Assembly: GCA_011773785.1 (NCBI GenBank)
Contig: WVWY01000026.1
Coordinates: forward strand, 4,521-68,520
Source of the DNA: Candidatus Nitrosomaritimum khambatensis
GTDB lineage: Archaea > Thermoproteota > Nitrososphaeria > Nitrososphaerales > Nitrosopumilaceae
Direction: 5' to 3'
Length of the DNA: 64,000 nt
This document shows positions 1-8,842 of this stretch, one piece after another. A model generated the notes under the pieces. It ran no database searches. It was given only the letters and a program-made list of their open reading frames with translations, and was not told the origin of the DNA. How positions within the stretch are numbered: position 1 is the stretch's first letter; every line of letters begins with the position of its first letter. Both the position numbers and the translations under genes were made by a program.

Positions 1-506
1 ACATCAACTAGAGCATAATTGGTGTAGCAATCATCAAACTCTACTTCTCCACCAATGGTAGGAATTCCTAAACAATTTCCATAATCTGCAATCCCAGTAA
101 CAGCGTTTTTGAAAAGCCATCTTGCTTGCTGATCTTTTTCGATATTTCCAAATCTCAAGCCATCAAAAATTGCAATAGGTCTTGTTCCGGCTGATAAAAT
201 GTCACGAATTACACCGCCAACTCCAGTTGCTGCGCCACCATATGGCTCGACTGCAGATGGATGATTATGACTTTCAATATGGGCAGTAATTACATAGCCA
301 TCTCCAACATCTAAGACTCCAGAATCATAACCCTTCTCAGAAATTACAAGAGGTCCTGTCATTGGAAGCATTTTGAGATGTTTTTTTGAAGACTTGTAAG
401 AACAGTGCTCAGACCATTCGGCTGCAACTATTTGCAGTTCTGTAGAAGTAGGCTCTCTTCCAATTTTAGATTTCAAGTCATCGAGTTCTTGTGGTTCTAA
501 ACTCAA
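1..506 (-). CDS. purL: Phosphoribosylformylglycinamidine synthase II (PurL), N-terminal part, runs off the window
   Basis: Minus-strand translation LSLEPQELDDLKSKIGREPT...EWSEHCSYKSSKKHL...ITAHIESHNHPSAVEPYGGAATGVGGVIRDI is a PurL signature; TTG start overlaps the purQ stop. Confidence 0.95.
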   Translation of the reverse strand, partial: MSLEPQELDDLKSKIGREPTSTELQIVAAEWSEHCSYKSSKKHLKMLPMTGPLVISEKGYDSGVLDVGDGYVITAHIESHNHPSAVEPYGGAATGVGGVIRDILSAGTRPIAIFDGLRFGNIEKDQQARWLFKNAVTGIADYGNCLGIPTIGGEVEFDDCYTNYALVD

Positions 507-1183
507 TTTTTAACACCCACAGTAGTTAGAAGTGATTCAAAAATCAATGATGATGGTTTATTATCTATTGGATTAATTTCAGACTCTACTGCTCTTTCAG
601 GATGAGGCATCATCCCAACAACATTTCCATCTTCATTACAAACTCCAGCAATTCTGTCGGAGGAACCATTTACTACTGTTTCATATCGAAAGACAATCTG
701 ATTCTTTTTTCGTAGTGATTTTAGAGTATCATCATCAACATAGTACCTGCCTTCTCCGTTTGCTATAGGAATTGGAATTTTTTGATTTAGCTTGAATTGG
801 CTTGTAAAGGGGGTATTGTTATTTTCTACAATCAAATTTGTCCATTGACACATAAAATTCAAAGAGTTATTTTTCAAAAGCACACCTGGCAACAAGCCTG
901 ATTCGACTAGAATTTGAAATCCATTGCATACACCTAGAATTGGGATTCCTTTTTTTGCCAATTTTTGAACATCTTGAATAATTGGGCTGTGGGCAGCAAT
1001 TACTCCAGCGCGCAGTCTGTCTCCATACGAGAACCCTCCTGGAAGGACAACAGCATCAATATTTTTTGGCAGACTCTTTTCATGCCAATAGTATTGTGCA
1101 TCGAGGTGAAATACATCAGTAAGAACATGGAACATGTCACGATCACAATTGCTTCCTGGAAAAACTACAACCCCGACCTTCAC
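503..1183 (-). CDS. purQ: Phosphoribosylformylglycinamidine synthase, glutaminase subunit PurQ
   Basis: Class I glutaminase: GVVVFPGSNCDRD, LGVCNGFQIL, MMPHPERA. Confidence 0.96.
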   Translation of the reverse strand: MKVGVVVFPGSNCDRDMFHVLTDVFHLDAQYYWHEKSLPKNIDAVVLPGGFSYGDRLRAGVIAAHSPIIQDVQKLAKKGIPILGVCNGFQILVESGLLPGVLLKNNSLNFMCQWTNLIVENNNTPFTSQFKLNQKIPIPIANGEGRYYVDDDTLKSLRKKNQIVFRYETVVNGSSDRIAGVCNEDGNVVGMMPHPERAVESEINPIDNKPSSLIFESLLTTVGVKN

Positions 1184-1259
1184 AATGATGTTAGCGTGAA
1201 GAGATATTTAATTTGAAGCAAGCCAAAAAACTTTATTTGAACCAGCAACTCTGATCGCC

Positions 1260-1676
1260 ATGGGTCAAGTACGTGACATTATGGAAAAAAATGTCATTAC
1301 TATTGAACATGATAAATCAGCTCTTGATGCATCAAAGTTACTCAAGGATAAAGGGATCAGTTTTGTTGTTATTACCAAAAATAATGACCCTATAGGCCTA
1401 GTCTCAGAACGAGACATTGTAAGAAAGATTGCAGCATTAGACAAAAAGGCCTCAGAGGTATCTATTGAAGAATTAATGTCCAAGAACTTTCACAGTGTAA
1501 AATCTCAAGACGATATTGAGATGGCCATTCAAAAAATGTTAAACAACAACATTCGGCGTCTTTTGGTACTTGATAATGAGAAACTAGAAGGAGTAATTAC
1601 CCAGACGGACTTGACCTCATTTTTAAGAAGCAAGCTTTTGATAAATGGAATGTTAGAAAAGTTAGAGTCAGATTAG
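1260..1676 (+). CDS. CBS-domain pair protein
   Basis: Two CBS repeats (VRDIMEKNVITI..., ELMSKNFHSV...). Confidence 0.9.
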   Translation: MGQVRDIMEKNVITIEHDKSALDASKLLKDKGISFVVITKNNDPIGLVSERDIVRKIAALDKKASEVSIEELMSKNFHSVKSQDDIEMAIQKMLNNNIRRLLVLDNEKLEGVITQTDLTSFLRSKLLINGMLEKLESD

Positions 1677-1930
1677 CTAAAAGCCTCAATAGTTACTTTG
1701 CTTACCATGGGATTGTAAATTCGAAGTTCATCACAAATTTCTTGAACTTTTTTTTCAGCTGTTTTCTTGTCTTTTTCTTTAATTGTGAACTTTAACATTT
1801 GGGCAGTCTTGATTTTTGATACTGTTTTGTGCGTACCTTTTAGAACTAAATCATTGAGGATGGTATCGCCTTCTGGATCACTGATTCCAGGTTTATTTTC
1901 TATGGTAACATGAACTGTAAAAGTTGCCAT
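1673..1930 (-). CDS. purS: Phosphoribosylformylglycinamidine synthase subunit PurS
   Basis: Small PurS-like protein MATFTVHVTIENKPGISDPEGDTI; ORF track start 1948 is probably 6 codons too long. Confidence 0.85.
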   Translation of the reverse strand: MATFTVHVTIENKPGISDPEGDTILNDLVLKGTHKTVSKIKTAQMLKFTIKEKDKKTAEKKVQEICDELRIYNPMVSKVTIEAFS

Positions 1931-2073
1931 GAGTGTTTTGCAATTCAAAGTAGCCGTTAATCTATCTTCCGAAAAATTTGTGCTTTTATAGTTAGATTGC
2001 GATGCACATCAGATATCTGGTTTTGAGGATGAGTTATCCTTGGGTGCCACCCAAAGCCAGTATCGGATTTAAT

Positions 2074-2457
2074 TTACTTTCTTTTGATAAAATCAATGTG
2101 TGTCTTGTAAAGGCCAGGAACATATTCAGGATTTTTTGTAATCAAATTTTGGTTTATTAGATCGGCCTTTGATGCATACATGTTTTTTTCATATATGCCT
2201 TTTTCATCTAAACTTTGACAAATCTTTTGCCACATTGAGACTTCTTCTATGTTTTTGTTGGAAGTCGCATAATAAACATACATCAATCGAAGCTTGTTGT
2301 ACTCATCTAGAGTCATTTCTTTTTGCAAAAAATATTTTCTTTTGATTTCATTAAAGTAAAGGAGGCCTTTGGCAGTTAATACAAAATCAAATAGTTTTGG
2401 ATAATTTGAGAGATTAATTGGATACAAAGGGTCTTTTTCATTATGCATATGTACCAA
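2074..2457 (-). CDS. Conserved hypothetical protein
   Basis: 127-aa ORF. Confidence 0.6.
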   Translation of the reverse strand: MVHMHNEKDPLYPINLSNYPKLFDFVLTAKGLLYFNEIKRKYFLQKEMTLDEYNKLRLMYVYYATSNKNIEEVSMWQKICQSLDEKGIYEKNMYASKADLINQNLITKNPEYVPGLYKTHIDFIKRK

Positions 2458-2490
2458 TGGAAAGATTCTACAGTATGTTTGTATTTTGAT

Positions 2491-2646
2491 TTAGACTTTG
2501 TGTTTTTTTAGACCTTCTTCTAAAATCAGATTTAGAACATGAGAAAAACTTACAGATTTTGAAGATGATTTTATCATTTTTGCTTGTAGATTCCGAAGTT
2601 TTTCGGCATTACCATCATTTAGTACAATCGTCACTCTAGCTCCCAT
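2491..2646 (-). CDS. Small ribbon-helix-helix-like protein (51 aa)
   Basis: MGARVTIVLNDGNAEKLRNLQAKMIKSSSKSVSFSHVLNLILEEGLKKHKV; below the ORF-track size cutoff. Confidence 0.6.
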   Translation of the reverse strand: MGARVTIVLNDGNAEKLRNLQAKMIKSSSKSVSFSHVLNLILEEGLKKHKV

Positions 2647-2742
2647 GTTATTATTATCATTATTTCATATAAAAAAAGTCCGATATTTGTAAAAAACCCA
2701 CTCATAATGGAATTTATAATAGAATAATTCTCAAAAAGACAA

Positions 2743-3207
2743 TTGTCAAAACAGAGATACTGGAAAATTACTCCTGAAGAGATTGAGACTTTTAGTTATG
2801 ATGAAGGCAAGTTGCTAAATTGGGAGATAAAATGTGTAAGAGAGCCAGAAGATCAGGCTCATTTTATCGGAGTTTTCATGTATAGAAACGGAACACCATT
2901 TGATTATGAATCAGTTAGGGGAATTACATTCTATTACAACAACATTTCACGCTCAGAAGTCCCCTCAATTACAAAATTTCTTCAAGACAAATTTGGTGGC
3001 AAAGAGATGGAAAAAGGAGAAAGGATATTCCTCAAAGATTCAAAAGAAATCTATTCGGGAAAAGACATCGCTCAGCTCGCAAAAGAGCTTCAGGCAGAAT
3101 TCAATGCAAAGCCAATAATCTCCCTTGAATTTCAAGACCTCGAACAAGAAGAAGCCAAGGACAGTGGCCTTCCTGAATCCAAGTTATTGCCTATTCCAGG
3201 CAAATAG
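2743..3207 (+). CDS. Conserved hypothetical protein
   Basis: 154-aa ORF from a TTG start. Confidence 0.6.
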   Translation: MSKQRYWKITPEEIETFSYDEGKLLNWEIKCVREPEDQAHFIGVFMYRNGTPFDYESVRGITFYYNNISRSEVPSITKFLQDKFGGKEMEKGERIFLKDSKEIYSGKDIAQLAKELQAEFNAKPIISLEFQDLEQEEAKDSGLPESKLLPIPGK

Positions 3208-3236
3208 ATAAGTGAGTTTACACCTATAGATGGTAA

Positions 3237-4028
3237 ATGTCAGAGTTAAATGAAATTCGCTATCATCTTGATGAGCTACGAAAACGAGTATTAAGAATTG
3301 TTATTGTGATTGGCATAATTACCGTTTTTCTTCTTACTTTTCATCTAGAGCCTTTTGAATTAGCTGGAATCACACTTTACTATCCAACGCCTGAACCACT
3401 GGATAACATTGCTGCTCAAATTACCAACCACATGAGAGACAATCTTGTTCCTGAGGATGTACAATTAATTCAGACAGCACCAGGCCAAGCTTTCTTTGCA
3501 CAAGTGTACATTGCTGCTTTGGTAGGAATTGTTGCAGGAATGCCTATTGTTATCAAAGAGTTAGTAGGATTCATCAAACCAGCACTAAAAGAAAATGAAA
3601 TCAATGTTAGTAGAAGTATTTCAATTCCAGCTTTAGGATTATTTGCAGCAGGATGTATTTTTTCATACAATTTCGTAATTCCATACATCCTTGAATTTTT
3701 GTATAGGTATGGAGAATCAGCAGGGTTAGTTACATTTCTTAATGTGATTGATTTTGTATCATTTGTTTTACAATTTTTGTTAGCATTTGGGATTTCATTT
3801 CAACTTCCATTGATAATGTATGCAGCAACAGGATCAGGAATAGTGGATTCGGAGTTTTGGAGGAAAAATATTAGATACGCAATTGTTATCATTGTAATTT
3901 TTGGAGCAGTAATCACCCCTGATGGAAGTGGAGTTACAATGTGGTTTATTGCCGGACCAATGATTGCATTGTACTTTGCAGGCATGGGCATCATCGAGCG
4001 TAAAGAACGAAAAAAGTTGAACACTTAA
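3237..4028 (+). CDS. tatC: Sec-independent protein translocase TatC
   Basis: EIRYHLDELRKRVLR, multi-TM, FGAVITPDGSGVTMW. Confidence 0.93.
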   Translation: MSELNEIRYHLDELRKRVLRIVIVIGIITVFLLTFHLEPFELAGITLYYPTPEPLDNIAAQITNHMRDNLVPEDVQLIQTAPGQAFFAQVYIAALVGIVAGMPIVIKELVGFIKPALKENEINVSRSISIPALGLFAAGCIFSYNFVIPYILEFLYRYGESAGLVTFLNVIDFVSFVLQFLLAFGISFQLPLIMYAATGSGIVDSEFWRKNIRYAIVIIVIFGAVITPDGSGVTMWFIAGPMIALYFAGMGIIERKERKKLNT

Positions 4029-4055
4029 ATCTAAAATCGGAGAAGTGATAACTAG

Positions 4056-4280
4056 ATGTTCCTTGCAAATATCAGCAATTTCATTGCAGGTCAAGAGTGG
4101 ATATTTATCATAATAATTGTCGCAGTCTTGATTTTTGGAGCAAAAAAGATTCCAGAGCTAGCCAAGACCTTTGGAAAAGCCAAAGGGGAATTTGAAAAAG
4201 GAAAAATTGAAGGAGAAAAGGAACTCAAGGATTTCAAAGAGAAGGCTTCTGACGTCAACAAGGAATCAAAATCTGACTAA
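4056..4280 (+). CDS. tatA: Twin-arginine translocase TatA-like
   Basis: TM helix plus FGAKKIPELAKTFGKAKGEFEKG. Confidence 0.93.
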   Translation: MFLANISNFIAGQEWIFIIIIVAVLIFGAKKIPELAKTFGKAKGEFEKGKIEGEKELKDFKEKASDVNKESKSD

Positions 4281-4705
4281 TTTTCGGCATTTTCAATTAA
4301 TTTATCCATAATTTTAGAGAATTCATTTTCTACATCCCCTTTACCAAAAAGACCAGAGAATCTCATAGAACCCTTGTACTTAAAATCCACAGTTAAGGTG
4401 ATTTTAGTTCCCTCAGGAAATTGTTCATATTTTTCAGTAATGTGAGTTCCTTTTGCATCACCCCCAACAAAAAAAGTTTCATGAAGTAATGGTTTTTCAA
4501 TTACATGTTTTTGCATTACAACAAATTCCTTTCCTGATAAAATTAGATGCGCCTCTACAAGAGTTGTAGTAGGTCGAACAGAAATTATTCTTACAGAAGG
4601 ATAAAATTCTGAAAGAAGTTTTTGAAAGGATTCGTAATTAGTTGCAACATCAAAAAATTGGTCGCGTGAAAGTTTTGTAAATTTCTCAAATGTTACTGCC
4701 GTCAA
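4277..4705 (-). CDS. SRPBCC/polyketide cyclase-like protein
   Basis: START/SRPBCC pattern. Confidence 0.65.
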   Translation of the reverse strand: MTAVTFEKFTKLSRDQFFDVATNYESFQKLLSEFYPSVRIISVRPTTTLVEAHLILSGKEFVVMQKHVIEKPLLHETFFVGGDAKGTHITEKYEQFPEGTKITLTVDFKYKGSMRFSGLFGKGDVENEFSKIMDKLIENAEN

Positions 4706-4712
4706 TTATCAT

Positions 4713-5270
4713 TTAGAAGGTACCCCATCGAGGGTATAAATTGTGCTCCAAATCAAATTGGTCCAAACACTTTCCAACTCCATGATTAATTACATCATCA
4801 AGGGTTTTAGGTTTTGTATAAAACTCTGTGACAGGTGGTAAAATAACTACACCAATACGAGAAAGTTTTAACATATTTTCAAGATGTATTGCTGACAAGG
4901 GGGTTTCTCGCACCATCAAAATTAATTTTCTTGATTCTTTTATTGTAACACCTGCTGCACGTGCCACCAAAGTATCATCATACCCATTTGCAATTGCAGA
5001 CAGTGTCTTCATACTACAAGGCGCAACAATCATTCCATCTACTTTATGGGTACCACTTGATACACTTGAAGCCATGTTTTTCTCATCAGATGAATTTGAT
5101 GCAAGCGACTTTACATAATCAACAGTATGCTCAGTTTCCATCTCAATACATTTTTCTCCCCACTCTGACATTATCAGATGAGTTTCAACTCCTAATTTTT
5201 TTAAGGTCTCAAGCATTCTAATTCCGTAAATTACTCCAGTGCTTCCAGTAATTCCAATAATTAGTCGCAT
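4713..5270 (-). CDS. ubiX: UbiX-family flavin prenyltransferase
   Basis: IIGITGSTGVIYGIRML, VAPCSMKTLSAIANG, LMVRETPLSAIHL, LPPVTEFYTKP. Confidence 0.93.
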   Translation of the reverse strand: MRLIIGITGSTGVIYGIRMLETLKKLGVETHLIMSEWGEKCIEMETEHTVDYVKSLASNSSDEKNMASSVSSGTHKVDGMIVAPCSMKTLSAIANGYDDTLVARAAGVTIKESRKLILMVRETPLSAIHLENMLKLSRIGVVILPPVTEFYTKPKTLDDVINHGVGKCLDQFDLEHNLYPRWGTF

Positions 5271-5331
5271 GTTTTTCGTATTGTCTTATTGTATTTTATC
5301 TAATGGTTACAAAATCAGATTTAGCACTAGC

Positions 5332-5451
5332 CTAGAAATTTTGAGCCTCGTCATTTTGAGTCTCTTCGATTTCCTTTTGATCACGTCTTCTCTTAAACCA
5401 TAAAGAGATTCCTCCTGCAGCCATAGCGGTAAGTAATATGACGCCTGCCAT
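5332..5451 (-). CDS. Small single-TM protein (39 aa)
   Basis: MAGVILLTAMAAGGISLWFKRRRDQKEIEETQNDEAQNF. Confidence 0.5.
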   Translation of the reverse strand: MAGVILLTAMAAGGISLWFKRRRDQKEIEETQNDEAQNF

Positions 5452-5574
5452 TTGTAGTTCTAGAGAATAAAACACACTGATTGTACAATTTATTATGAAA
5501 AAAATCTTGTGATTTAGATGTCGATCGAGATAGTTGAAAATTAGCTATATTACCTCCTGTTTTTTAGTCAAAAT

Positions 5575-6666
5575 GTGATTAAAGTCTCTGAAATTAAAAA
5601 AATTGTCAATAATTACTCAGACGTGCGCATAGGCGTGCTAGGAAGCCATTCTGCCCTAGAGATAATGGATGGTGCTAAGGAGGAAAACTTTCAGACAGCC
5701 GTATATTGTCAAAAAGGACGTGAAGGCCCATATCAAAGGTTTGGGCGAATCGCTGACGAAATTGTAGTTTTAGATAAATTCAAGGATATGGCCTCTGCAA
5801 AAAATCAAAAGATTCTCAGAGACACAAATACCATAATTGTTCCTCATCGGTCCTTGACTGTCTATTTGGGATACAAAACTTTAGAAAATTCTTTCAAGGT
5901 TCCAATTTTTGGAAATAGAAAATTATTCCAAGCCGAAGAAAGGACTGCAAAAAAAGGGCAATACTATCTTTTAGAAAAAGCCAGAATAAAATATCCCAAA
6001 TTATTTAAAAATCCTAAAAACATCAACAAACCCTGTATTGTAAAAGTTCAAGAAAAGAATAGACCACTTGAACGTGCATTTTTTACAGTTTCATCATACA
6101 AAGATTATGTTGAAAAATCCGAAGCTAAAATAAAACAAGGAATTATTGCACGAAAGGATCTAGAAAAATCAAGCATTGAAGAATTAGCAATAGGGACTTA
6201 CATGAACTTTAACTATTTTCATACTCCCATTTCAGACCATGTTGATTTCATCGGCATAGAAAGAAGATTACAAACAAATGTTCATGATTACAATGCACTT
6301 CCTGCAAGACAACAAATGGATATGGATATTGACCTTCAAAATATCGAAGTTGGTCACACGCCTGCAAGTATAAGAGAATCACTTCTTGAAAAAGTAATCA
6401 AAATGGGAGACAAATTTGTTGCAGCTGTAAAAAGAGAATATGCACCTGGAATCATTGGACCTTTTTCATTGCAAAGTGTAATTACAAAAGATCTGGAGTT
6501 AGTTGTTTATGATGTTTCTTTGAGAGTTCCTGGAAATCCAATTGTAGCTACTACCAGTCCTTATACAAAATATCAATATGGTCAAACTTTTGGAGTTGGA
6601 AGAAGAATTGCTATGGAAATTCGAAGAGCCCAAGAAGAAGGAAGACTAGACGAAATTGTCACTTAG
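5575..6666 (+). CDS. purP: Formate-dependent AICAR ligase PurP
   Basis: LGSHSALEIMDGAKEENF...IVPHRSLTVYLGY...GPFSLQS; archaeal PurP signature. Confidence 0.93.
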   Translation: MIKVSEIKKIVNNYSDVRIGVLGSHSALEIMDGAKEENFQTAVYCQKGREGPYQRFGRIADEIVVLDKFKDMASAKNQKILRDTNTIIVPHRSLTVYLGYKTLENSFKVPIFGNRKLFQAEERTAKKGQYYLLEKARIKYPKLFKNPKNINKPCIVKVQEKNRPLERAFFTVSSYKDYVEKSEAKIKQGIIARKDLEKSSIEELAIGTYMNFNYFHTPISDHVDFIGIERRLQTNVHDYNALPARQQMDMDIDLQNIEVGHTPASIRESLLEKVIKMGDKFVAAVKREYAPGIIGPFSLQSVITKDLELVVYDVSLRVPGNPIVATTSPYTKYQYGQTFGVGRRIAMEIRRAQEEGRLDEIVT

Positions 6667-6696
6667 AAAACAAACCTAGCATCCTCTTTGAAATAA

Positions 6697-6832
6697 TTAA
6701 AAAGGCGCAACCCCTTTGTTACAGAACTCTGAGAGATTTCCTCTCGTTGTCAGGTCTTTGATTGCCTGATTGCCTTTATCGTTCTGCGAGGCTACGCAGG
6801 TTTAATCGCCAGATTTTACAACTAACGACATT
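6697..6832 (-). ncRNA. Unclassified structured RNA candidate
   Basis: Nested stems (GGCG/CGCC closing; CTGCG/CGCAG 6784-6799; GAGAG/CTCTC 6731-6745; AGAAC/GTTCT), CTTAAATA TATA-like box about 26 nt upstream (6854-6863) and a T5 run after the closing stem on the minus strand. Confidence 0.5.
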
Positions 6833-7028
6833 ATTTAGTATAGGAAATTAGAGTATTTAAGATATTGTATTAAAAATTTTAAAAAATAACAAGATAATTT
6901 GTAAATTTTAATTTAGCATAGATCAGATCTCAAAAGGGAGTTTTTTGGTTTGAATTAGAATATGCAGTAAAATTAGTGAATCTGGCAAGAAGTCAACACT
7001 CTTTATTGTATGATTAACAATTCAAGAA

Positions 7029-7289
7029 ATGGTTAGAAGCATCTTCATTAAAGAAATCATTACCATTCTAAAAGAACCTAGATTATGTCCTACCTGCAAT
7101 AAAGAAGACAGATTAGAGAAAGACATCATTAATGAAAATCGATCCTGTGGAAAAACTATTCTTTGTTCTCGTTGTGAGGCATTAATTGTTGTTACCAATC
7201 AAAATTTGCGGACGGTTGAGTTATCTGCCTCTGAGGACATTTCGATCATGCTCAAAGAGCCCCATTTAATAAGAAAAGTTACGTATTGA
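7029..7289 (+). CDS. Small putative zinc-binding protein
   Basis: CPTCNKED...CGKTILCSRCEA. Confidence 0.6.
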   Translation: MVRSIFIKEIITILKEPRLCPTCNKEDRLEKDIINENRSCGKTILCSRCEALIVVTNQNLRTVELSASEDISIMLKEPHLIRKVTY

Positions 7290-7319
7290 TCAACCAATAT
7301 ATCATAGAAAAAAATTATT

Positions 7320-7382
7320 TTGATGCTGATGATTAGATAAGCTACGTTGTCTGAAAGATGATGATTTTGCCGAATTATGAAG
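7320..7382 (+). ncRNA. Candidate C/D-box sRNA
   Basis: TGATGA (C-like), CTGA (D', 7351-7354), ATGATGA (C', 7358-7364), 12-nt spacer, degenerate ATGA (D, 7377-7380). Confidence 0.42.
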
Positions 7383-7444
7383 CGTTATTTCTTTTACAAT
7401 ATTACTTGATTGTACAAAACTCTACATAGAAGCAAAATTTTCTT

Positions 7445-8023
7445 TTGGCATTGGCAAACTCTGAAACCCTTGCAAAAGCAATAGAATTTGCTCATAAAAA
7501 ACATCAACACCAAAAACGACCAGACGGAATAACTCCTTTTGTAGACCATCTAGAAGGAGTAGTAAACAGATTAAAAAATATAGGAATTGCTAATCAGAAT
7601 ATTCTCTCAGCTGCTTGGTTGCATGATACAATTGAAAAAACAGACACAACTTTTGAGGAAGTTGATAGTATTTTTGGAAATACAATTTCTGTACTTGTAC
7701 TATCATTGACCAAGGATAAAAATCTGCCAAAAAAGAAACAAGAGATTCAATACATTAATCAATTAAAAAATGCATCAAAAGATTCAAAAATTATTAAACT
7801 GTGTGATGCATCTTCAAACATTAAGGACATTGCAAAAGCTCCAATTTCAAGAAATCAAAAAAACAAAAAGGTAAGGAAAATATTTCATTATATTCGAGTC
7901 ATGAAAAAAGATCTCATTGAGGCTAAAGAAAGATATCCCAAAATTCAAGAATTAATTGACGGTATCAATTCAGTAGGTAAAGAGTTTAGACTAAGACCCA
8001 TAATCTTAGAAAATAAATCATAG
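7445..8023 (+). CDS. HD-domain hydrolase, SpoT/MESH1-like
   Basis: AIEFAHKKHQHQKRPDGITPFVDHLEGV...AAWLHDTIEKTDTTFEEV. Confidence 0.85.
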   Translation: MALANSETLAKAIEFAHKKHQHQKRPDGITPFVDHLEGVVNRLKNIGIANQNILSAAWLHDTIEKTDTTFEEVDSIFGNTISVLVLSLTKDKNLPKKKQEIQYINQLKNASKDSKIIKLCDASSNIKDIAKAPISRNQKNKKVRKIFHYIRVMKKDLIEAKERYPKIQELIDGINSVGKEFRLRPIILENKS

Positions 8024-8075
8024 CCATTTCATTCAAATACAAAATTTTAAGTAAAAAATTAAAATTAAATTTCTA

Positions 8076-8282
8076 GTGGCCGATTTACCAAAAAACTTTC
8101 CAGAGTATTTGATAATGTACAAGACACTAAATAACAAAATTCATGAATTGAAAGAAAAAGAAAATGACATGGAAGATAAAAAAATCATTGAAGAAAATCA
8201 ATTAAAAATTAAAACATATCAAATGGAAATAAATCGGATAAAGGCATTATTTCCAGAAAAATTTTTTGATGAGAAATTCTAA
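8076..8282 (+). CDS. Small coiled-coil hypothetical protein
   Basis: 68-aa charged ORF. Confidence 0.5.
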   Translation: MADLPKNFPEYLIMYKTLNNKIHELKEKENDMEDKKIIEENQLKIKTYQMEINRIKALFPEKFFDEKF

Positions 8283-8285
8283 AAA

Positions 8286-8711
8286 TTAGGCTTCCATACT
8301 TGCTTTTAGAAGATTTTTCCTAACCAATATAGGAATCTTGTAAAAAGCACCCAAAGCAACAGCATCAGAGGCCCTATAATTTCGTAATACCATGTCTTTT
8401 TTGCCAGTAAAATACAGGTTTGCTCGCAAAACCTCTCCGCTTTCATAAATTTTGACCTTAACTAAAACCAATTCATTTTCTTCACAAATCTCTTCAATCA
8501 TTTTGTAAATTGAGGGCACAGTATCAGTAGAACTTTCTGAGAAACTTGCAATATGTTTTGCAACTTCTCCTGAAAATGCTCTCATGTGAAATTCTTTTCC
8601 ATCTTCGGCCTTTAAGACAACCATTCCTTCAACGGCATAAGGATCTACAAACCCAATATAATCAATTTTTACAGAATCATAATCTGGTTCTTGTTCTTGG
8701 CCAATATCCAT
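8286..8711 (-). CDS. Bifunctional nuclease family (DUF151)
   Basis: EGMVVLKAEDGKEFHMRAFSGEVAKHI...RASDAVALGAFYKIPILV. Confidence 0.8.
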   Translation of the reverse strand: MDIGQEQEPDYDSVKIDYIGFVDPYAVEGMVVLKAEDGKEFHMRAFSGEVAKHIASFSESSTDTVPSIYKMIEEICEENELVLVKVKIYESGEVLRANLYFTGKKDMVLRNYRASDAVALGAFYKIPILVRKNLLKASMEA

Positions 8712-8842
8712 GATGTTAGTTTGAATACAGATTTAATGTTTATAAAGATATGAATTTTCGATCTATTTTATGCGTAACTTTGGGTTGATCTATCAAAAAC
8801 CTTACCCCAAATTATTTAACATGAACAATAAATGAAAGCTTA

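Noticed and set aside
5321-5330. TTAGCACTAG match to the distal regulon box
   Set aside because: Faces away from ubiX, next to a tiny ORF end, and lacks the paired box and TATA geometry; likely chance
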